DNA from: Bacillota bacterium
GTDB lineage: Bacteria; Bacillota; Clostridia; Acetivibrionales; JAEZXR01
Direction: 5' to 3'
DNA: 64,000 nt
Assembly: GCA_023419605.1 (NCBI GenBank)
Contig: JAEZXR010000032.1
Coordinates: 22,499 to 86,498, forward strand
Below, in pieces: positions 59,586-64,000 of this stretch (its first letter is position 1; every line of letters starts with the position of its first letter). Position numbers and translations under genes: made by a program. The notes beneath the pieces were generated by a model. It was given only the letters and a program-made list of their open reading frames with translations. It ran no database searches and was not told where the DNA came from.

Positions 59586-59621
59586 TTTTTAGATACAGAA
59601 ATAGAGATGGAGGAACAAAAC

Positions 59622-60710
59622 ATGCATTTTGAAATGCCGAAGTTCAAAGAACCGGATTTTTCACAAGAATTATTCAAATCCGCACCTTCTGTCAAAACCG
59701 ACAGAGTGGAAATCAGTGGAGTAGCTCCGGAAGGATACCATGCTACAACGATATTCCCGGAATATTTTAAGATAGGGGATACCTGGGTTCTCGCGGAAGA
59801 AAGCAGAATGGACTGTGTTGTGGTACTGAAGGAAGCCAATAAGCTGGAAATTAAGGAATTCAGAAATATTCAGGCAGGGGACGAGGTGGTTCTGGGCAGG
59901 ACAGAAGACGGAAGTGAAGGGATTTACGTTTATACCCATGGATTCAGTGAAGGAATCTCTGATGATGAAGCCTTTGCTTTTAGAACCGGAAGATCAAGGG
60001 AAACGTCCTACTCCAGAGACTATGACAGATTATACGAGCTTTTATGCCATGAAAAAGAAAAGGGGCATGTGGTGTGGGTGTTAGGACCTGCTGCCGTGTT
60101 TGATTCCGATTCCAGAAAAGCCATGGTTTCTCTGATCGAACACGGTTTTGTAGATGTTATATTTGCGGGGAATGCTCTGGCAACACACGATTTGGAAGGA
60201 GCCTATTTTCAGACGGCGCTGGGACAGGATATATATACGCAGCACTCGAAACCCAATGGGCACTACCACCACATTGATGTGATAAACAAAGCAAGAAGGT
60301 CAGGGTCACTGGAAAAGTTTATAACAGATTATGCGATAGAGGATGGAATTGTCCATGCCTGTACAAAAAAGGGAATCCCTTTTGTTCTGGCAGGCTCCAT
60401 AAGAGATGACGGACCTCTTCCCGGGGTGATTTCAGATGTGTATGCTGCACAGGATGCCATGCGTAAACATATCAGGAAGGCTACGACGGTACTCGGACTT
60501 GCTACGCAGCTTCATTCCATTGCGACCGGAAATATGACGCCGTCCTATCAAGTAGTAGATGGAGAGGTCAGGCCTGTATTTTTATACTGCATCGATGTGT
60601 CCGAGTTTGCGGTAAACAAGTTGCGCGATAGGGGAAGTCTGGCAGTGACTTCGATCGTAACCAATATTCAGGACTTTCTTGTGAATTTGGAAAGAAATTT
60701 GGTGAAATAG
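59622..60710 (+). CDS. TIGR00300 / LOR-SDH-like protein (possible ornithine cyclodeaminase type)
   Basis: The 362-residue protein resembles the TIGR00300 family: the Rossmann-like core with VWVLGPAAVFDSDSRKAMVSLIEHGFVDVIFAGNALATHDLEG, then GSIRDDGPLPGVISDVYAAQDAMR and a C-terminal CIDVSEFAVNKLRDRGS...VTNIQDFL. Related archaeal proteins and the C-terminal part of cyanobacterial AgrE act as an ornithine cyclodeaminase that makes proline. It may link amino-acid metabolism with the upstream aminotransferase. GGAGGA before ATG 59622 sets the start; the frame opens at 59607. Confidence 0.78.
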   Translation: MHFEMPKFKEPDFSQELFKSAPSVKTDRVEISGVAPEGYHATTIFPEYFKIGDTWVLAEESRMDCVVVLKEANKLEIKEFRNIQAGDEVVLGRTEDGSEGIYVYTHGFSEGISDDEAFAFRTGRSRETSYSRDYDRLYELLCHEKEKGHVVWVLGPAAVFDSDSRKAMVSLIEHGFVDVIFAGNALATHDLEGAYFQTALGQDIYTQHSKPNGHYHHIDVINKARRSGSLEKFITDYAIEDGIVHACTKKGIPFVLAGSIRDDGPLPGVISDVYAAQDAMRKHIRKATTVLGLATQLHSIATGNMTPSYQVVDGEVRPVFLYCIDVSEFAVNKLRDRGSLAVTSIVTNIQDFLVNLERNLVK

Positions 60711-60772
60711 TTTTTCTTTTTACCAGAAAATAGTATATTATAAATATGATATTATCTTTGGAGGTATTTGAT

Positions 60773-61156
60773 ATGTTTAACGAATCAAGTTTCATTGTCA
60801 GGGTATCCGGAAGAAAAGAAAATTGTTACTACATCGACTATGCAGGGGAATATAAAATTGCAGAAATTGCAAGGGTTACCGGTCTGAGCCCCGTAGACGT
60901 GAAAATGAAATATTCCGAGAATGGTGGGAGTTTCGACGAGGAGTTGAATATTTATTACTTTCCCAGTGCTGAAAATGCAAAGGAAACCATTGAGGCCCTG
61001 CTGCGAGAAATGCAGCCTGAGCATAAAGGAAAACCAATATATCTGACAGAAACTGAAATAGAATACATAAGAAAGGCTCTTATTAATGAAGGATCAAATA
61101 CGATACACGTCAGCAGCAAGGTTAAGGATGAAATATTTAAGAAACTAAATAAATAA
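60773..61156 (+). CDS. Hypothetical protein (127 aa)
   Basis: The protein is soluble with an N-terminal beta-rich half (SSFIVRVSGRKENCYYIDYAGEYKIAEIA), a middle alpha/beta part resembling a small regulatory fold (YYFPSAENAKETIEALLREM) and a helical tail. TTGGAGGT before ATG 60773 sets the start; the frame opens at 60746. I do not recognise the family. It is between the TIGR00300 gene and an amino acid transporter. Confidence 0.6.
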   Translation: MFNESSFIVRVSGRKENCYYIDYAGEYKIAEIARVTGLSPVDVKMKYSENGGSFDEELNIYYFPSAENAKETIEALLREMQPEHKGKPIYLTETEIEYIRKALINEGSNTIHVSSKVKDEIFKKLNK

Positions 61157-61193
61157 TTCCCATATTTTTTCTTGCAATTTTAATTTTTAATTC

Positions 61194-61222
61194 TTGCAAA
61201 TTTCCTTCTTTTCGGTTAATAT
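61194..61222 (+). promoter_or_regulatory. Promoter of the amino acid ABC transporter operon
   Basis: TTGCAA at 61194-61199 and TAATAT at 61217-61222 are 17 bp apart. The leader is about 57 nt. Confidence 0.7.
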
Positions 61223-61285
61223 GTAATTATACATATGGGGCTATAAATATACAAGCCTATATACTTTTAGAGGGGGATTTGAGGT

Positions 61286-62071
61286 ATGAAGATTTTAAAA
61301 TGCAAGTCACTGCTGTTGACTCTCGTTGTATTGACTGTTCTTATGGCTGCGCTGACTGGATGCTCCGGTGCGAAGAGCGATGTTTTTCGTGTTGGCGTAG
61401 ATGATGTTTATCCGCCGATGGAGTTTAAGGATGATGCCGGTAAGATCGTGGGATTTGATGTAGAACTGGCAACTGAAATAGCAAAAAAAATGGGCAAGAA
61501 AGTTGAATTTGTTTCCACTGCATGGGATGGTATCTTTACCTCTCTGGATTCAAAGAAATTTGACTGTATTATTTCTTCCGTAAGTATTAATGAAGAAAGA
61601 CAGCAGAAATATATATTTACCAATCCTTATATTGCCAATGCACAGGTAATTGTCGTAGGTAAAAACAATACAAGCATTACCTCCGAGAAAGATTTAAAGG
61701 GTAAGAAAGTGGGAGTACAGACAGGTACAACTGCAGACGAATCCGCTGAAAAATTCGTTAAGGAAACACCTTTTGAAATCAAGAAGTATGATCAGATTAT
61801 TCAGCCTTTTGCAGATATGAAGGTGGGTAGAATTGATGCCATTATTGTTGACGAAGTAGTGGGCAAGTATTATGCTGCTCAGGATAAGCAGAGCTTCAAG
61901 GTTACTGGTGGAAGACTCACCAATGAGCCTATCGGAGTTTGTTTGAGAAAATCCGATACCGAATTAAGGGATAAGGTTCAAAAAGCAATTGACGATTTAA
62001 AAGCTGACGGAACTATGAAAAAATTGTCTGAAAAGTGGTTTGGTGAAGATTTGACTTCAAATGTAAAATAA
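61286..62071 (+). CDS. Polar amino acid-binding lipoprotein (ABC transporter)
   Basis: The 261-residue protein has a lipoprotein signal (MKILKCKSLLLTLVVLTVL, then ALTGC) and the SBP_bac_3 fold: FRVGVDDVYPPMEFKDDAGKIVGFDVELATEIAKKMG, DCIISSVSINEERQQKYIFTNPY and GKKVGVQTGTTADE. The family binds polar amino acids such as Gln, Cys/cystine, Arg or His; the ligand is not evident. GGGGGAT precedes the ATG. The permease follows after an intergenic hairpin. Confidence 0.93.
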   Translation: MKILKCKSLLLTLVVLTVLMAALTGCSGAKSDVFRVGVDDVYPPMEFKDDAGKIVGFDVELATEIAKKMGKKVEFVSTAWDGIFTSLDSKKFDCIISSVSINEERQQKYIFTNPYIANAQVIVVGKNNTSITSEKDLKGKKVGVQTGTTADESAEKFVKETPFEIKKYDQIIQPFADMKVGRIDAIIVDEVVGKYYAAQDKQSFKVTGGRLTNEPIGVCLRKSDTELRDKVQKAIDDLKADGTMKKLSEKWFGEDLTSNVK

Positions 62072-62113
62072 ATAATACAATCGGATGCGGAAATTGTAGA
62101 TCTTTCTAATACG

Positions 62114-62161
62114 TAAGGCTGAAGCTTTGTAGTATTTAATTTACTCTAAGTTTTAGCCTTA
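62114..62161 (+). terminator. Intercistronic hairpin (partial terminator or processing site)
   Basis: TAAGGCTGAAGCTT at 62114-62127 pairs with AAGTTTTAGCCTTA at 62148-62161 with two wobble or mismatched positions. It lies between the binding protein and permease genes and lacks a long T run, so it may reduce downstream expression. Confidence 0.5.
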
Positions 62162-62200
62162 TGTATCGTAATTAATTATTTTAACAGGGAGTTGTTTATC

Positions 62201-62854
62201 TTGAATTTACAGCAGATATATACTGCACTTCCAGCGCTATTAAAAGGAAGTCTTTTAACAATTGAACTAACGGTCCTTGCTGTGGTCCTGGGACTTATTT
62301 TGGGACTATTTCTTGCACTGGGAAGATTATCGAAAAATCGTATTATTGATCGGCTTAGCTGGGTTTATATCTGGCTATTCAGGGGTACCCCTTTGTTAAT
62401 GCAGATTTTCTTCATATACTATGCACTGCCACTGATTTACCCACCGCTGACACTTCCGCAATTTCCGGCGGCAATTATTGCTTTGAGCTTAAATTCCGCA
62501 GCCTATTTGGCTGAGATTATCAGAGCTGCAATCCAGTCCATTGATAAAGGTCAGATGGAAGCGGCAAAAGCGCTGGGTATGAGTTATGGACAGGCAATGA
62601 AAAGGATTATCATTCCACAGTCTTACCGAAGACTGATTCCCCCTGTAGGAAATGAGTTTATCATGCTGTTGAAGGATTCTGCCCTTGTTTCAGTAATTGC
62701 AATGACAGAGCTTTTGAGAACAACTTCCCAGATTTCAAACAAAACGGGTAATGCAAGTATTTATATACCGGCAGCCATATTGTATCTGATTATGACAACC
62801 ATATTTACGTACATTTTTGAAAAGCTGGAGAAAAAATATTCAGTTTATGAGTAA
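62201..62854 (+). CDS. Polar amino acid ABC transporter permease
   Basis: The 217-residue membrane protein belongs to the HisM/GlnP-type permeases: GSLLTIELTVLAVVLGLILGLFLALGR, FRGTPLLMQIFFIYYALP and the EAA motif EAAKALGMSYGQAMKRIIIPQ. Start chosen as TTG 62201 (MNLQQIYTALP), 9 nt after AGGGAG; an in-frame TTG lies at 62192. It homodimerises in the membrane and works with the binding protein and the ATPase, which follows after 14 bp. Confidence 0.92.
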   Translation: MNLQQIYTALPALLKGSLLTIELTVLAVVLGLILGLFLALGRLSKNRIIDRLSWVYIWLFRGTPLLMQIFFIYYALPLIYPPLTLPQFPAAIIALSLNSAAYLAEIIRAAIQSIDKGQMEAAKALGMSYGQAMKRIIIPQSYRRLIPPVGNEFIMLLKDSALVSVIAMTELLRTTSQISNKTGNASIYIPAAILYLIMTTIFTYIFEKLEKKYSVYE

Positions 62855-62868
62855 TAGGAGGATGAACC

Positions 62869-63621
62869 ATGATTAAACTTGAAAATGTATGCAAATCATT
62901 TGGTGCGCTGGAAGTGTTGAAAAATATAAACATGGAAGTTAAGCAGGGTGAAGTGGTTTGTGTCATAGGACCCAGCGGTTCCGGTAAAAGTACAATGCTT
63001 CGGTCTTTGAACCATCTTGAGCGGATTACAAGAGGAAGAGTTTATATAGATGGGGAATTGGTGGATGAAAGGGTCGATGGGAAAGACCAGCTTAAGGTGT
63101 CCCATAAAAAGGTCTCGGAAATCTGCACCAACCTGGGAATGGTATTTCAGAGATTTAACCTGTTTCCACATATGACGGTTCTGCAAAATGTTATGGAAGC
63201 ACCGATTACTGTTAAGAACGTTCCCAAAGAGGAAGCGGAAAAAGTAGCAGTAGAGTTATTAAAAAAGGTTGGACTTGAGGAAAAGAGGAATGAGTACCCC
63301 TCCCGTTTATCCGGAGGGCAGCAGCAAAGGGTGGCCATAGCCCGGGCTCTTGCTATGAAGCCTAAAATTATGTTGTTTGATGAACCTACTTCAGCGCTGG
63401 ACCCGGAATTGGTCGGCGAAGTTCTTGAAGTAATGAAAGAACTCGCAAGAGAAGGTATGACGATGATTGTTGTAACCCATGAAATGGGCTTTGCCAGAGA
63501 GGTTGCCAACAGAGTCATATTTATGGATCGCGGAGAGATTATAGAGGAAGGAAAGCCGGAAGAAATCTTCTCCGATCCAAAGCATGAAAGGACTCGATCA
63601 TTTTTACAGAAGGTATTGTAA
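62869..63621 (+). CDS. Polar amino acid ABC transporter ATP-binding protein
   Basis: The 250-residue ATPase has Walker A GPSGSGKST, the Q-loop LGMVFQRFNLFPHMTV, signature LSGGQQQRVAIARALAM, Walker B IMLFDEPTSALDPELVGEVL and the switch His in VTHEMGFAREVANRVIFMD. It matches the GlnQ/HisP/TcyC family. GGAGG precedes the ATG. It powers the permease encoded upstream. Confidence 0.95.
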   Translation: MIKLENVCKSFGALEVLKNINMEVKQGEVVCVIGPSGSGKSTMLRSLNHLERITRGRVYIDGELVDERVDGKDQLKVSHKKVSEICTNLGMVFQRFNLFPHMTVLQNVMEAPITVKNVPKEEAEKVAVELLKKVGLEEKRNEYPSRLSGGQQQRVAIARALAMKPKIMLFDEPTSALDPELVGEVLEVMKELAREGMTMIVVTHEMGFAREVANRVIFMDRGEIIEEGKPEEIFSDPKHERTRSFLQKVL

Positions 63622-63720
63622 GAAAAGTGGATTCGAGATGTAGAAATTTGTAGAATAATAGAATATTCATAAGAAAAATAGAGAATAGGAACGTTAAATT
63701 TCATTCATTATGGTAAATGA

Positions 63721-63753
63721 CCGGATGGCTCGATTGAAAACAGAGCCATCCGG
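63721..63753 (+). terminator. Hairpin after the amino acid transporter operon
   Basis: CCGGATGGCTC at 63721-63731 pairs perfectly with GAGCCATCCGG at 63743-63753. It has no T run, so termination may be inefficient or factor-assisted. Confidence 0.65.
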
Positions 63754-63839
63754 TGCTATACTAACAAAGCTGTCAGCGATGAGCCGCAAGAGTTGATAAA
63801 TAAGGTTTTGCGGGGAGCAAAAAAAGTTAACAAAAAGTG

Positions 63840-63868
63840 TTGACAAAGCTTCGGCAGCGTGGTAAGAT
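63840..63868 (+). promoter_or_regulatory. Strong promoter, possibly for a stable-RNA operon
   Basis: TTGACA at 63840-63845 and TAAGAT at 63863-63868 are 17 bp apart, preceded by an A-rich AACAAAAAGTG stretch. This resembles rRNA/tRNA promoters of Clostridia. No CDS with a ribosome site begins before the window ends. Confidence 0.6.
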
Positions 63869-64000
63869 AGTCAAGCACTCGAGAGAGTGCCAAAAGCGAT
63901 AGAAGCGAGTAGTGCAAGGCGCAAGAAGAACGAGGAGCGGAGTTTATATGATATAAATGAGCACCGCAGTGAATCTTGCAACGCAGCAATGCGAAGCTTA
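63869..64000 (+). ncRNA. Possible leader of an rRNA or other stable-RNA transcript (partial)
   Basis: Downstream of the promoter come several small hairpins: CACTCGAGAGAGTG, TTTATATGATATAAA, and GCAAGA pairing with TCTTGC around it. The region is non-coding and purine-rich. It could be the leader processed off a 16S rRNA precursor beginning beyond the window, but no rRNA or tRNA sequence is visible. Confidence 0.35.

Noticed and set aside
62103..62108. TTTCTA near the amino acid permease gene as another regulon site
   Set aside because: No promoter lies 61-63 bp downstream, so it is counted as a chance hexamer.
63756..63989. Minus-strand frame of 77 codons at the right edge
   Set aside because: It overlaps a strong plus-strand promoter and hairpin-rich leader; no start signals.
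1..64000. CRISPR arrays, tRNA genes, insertion sequences or phage modules
   Set aside because: No regularly spaced short repeats, cloverleaf sequences, transposases, integrases or structural phage genes were recognised.

Overview
The window looks like a chromosome segment from an anaerobic, low-to-moderate-GC Firmicute of the Clostridia type. The support is clostridial-style Shine-Dalgarno sequences (GGAGG) before nearly every gene, a sodium-pumping decarboxylase operon with a detached biotin carrier, lplABC-type sugar uptake genes without their own ATPase, membrane-bound AraC regulators, an S-layer-homology protein end at the left edge, and many compact intrinsic terminators. I cannot name the species. 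No tRNA, rRNA body, insertion sequence, phage gene or CRISPR array was recognised.

Left part, 1-41 kb: a large island for pectin and rhamnogalacturonan use, broken up by housekeeping genes. It holds L-arabinose isomerase under an AraR-type operator, two GH105 unsaturated (rhamno)galacturonyl hydrolases, a GH28 polygalacturonase, two SGNH esterases, an lplB/lplC/lplA-type oligosaccharide importer with a membrane AraC regulator, a YetA/PL26-type exo-rhamnogalacturonan lyase, a TIM-barrel sugar isomerase/epimerase, secreted pectate lyase and pectin methylesterase, a GH130 phosphorylase beside an AraC regulator, a divergent glucuronate-isomerase-like protein and a CE7 acetylesterase. The implied flow is: PemA-type de-esterification and Pel-type cleavage outside the cell, import of oligomers, then intracellular trimming by PL26, GH105, GH28 and the esterases, and isomerisation of uronate and arabinose. 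Five promoters in this island carry TTTC (four of them TTTCTA) 61-63 bp upstream of the -10 box, while seven promoters of unrelated genes in the window do not, so a shared activator site is likely. Embedded in the island are the oadA-oadG-biotin carrier-oadB-small gamma operon, a DEDDh exonuclease with an HTH tail, an SPFH protein, a YczE-like module, an ABC-F ATPase, a DEAD-box helicase and a HAD phosphatase.

Middle, 41-52 kb: a SecA-like ATPase with a hydrophobic C-terminal tail, a DUF2975/HTH pair, a B12-binding radical SAM protein, a DUF4173 membrane protein, a polyferredoxin/PadR operon whose promoter contains a perfect 42-bp palindrome, purine nucleoside phosphorylase and a secreted LysM-CAP protein.

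Right part, 52-64 kb: the most unusual system. A consensus promoter drives DUF350, a 58-aa protein, an unknown 216-aa protein, a Gly/Tyr-rich lipoprotein ending in Gly-Gly, an 822-aa protein made of two glutathionylspermidine-synthase-like ATP-grasp halves, a single-pass membrane protein, a voltage-gated-type K+ channel and YjbQ. It recalls the E. coli ygiBC and yjfLMC genes but is rearranged and enlarged. After it come an aminotransferase, a TIGR00300/LOR-SDH protein, a polar amino acid ABC transporter and, at the right edge, a strong promoter with a structured leader that may belong to a stable-RNA operon lying beyond the window.
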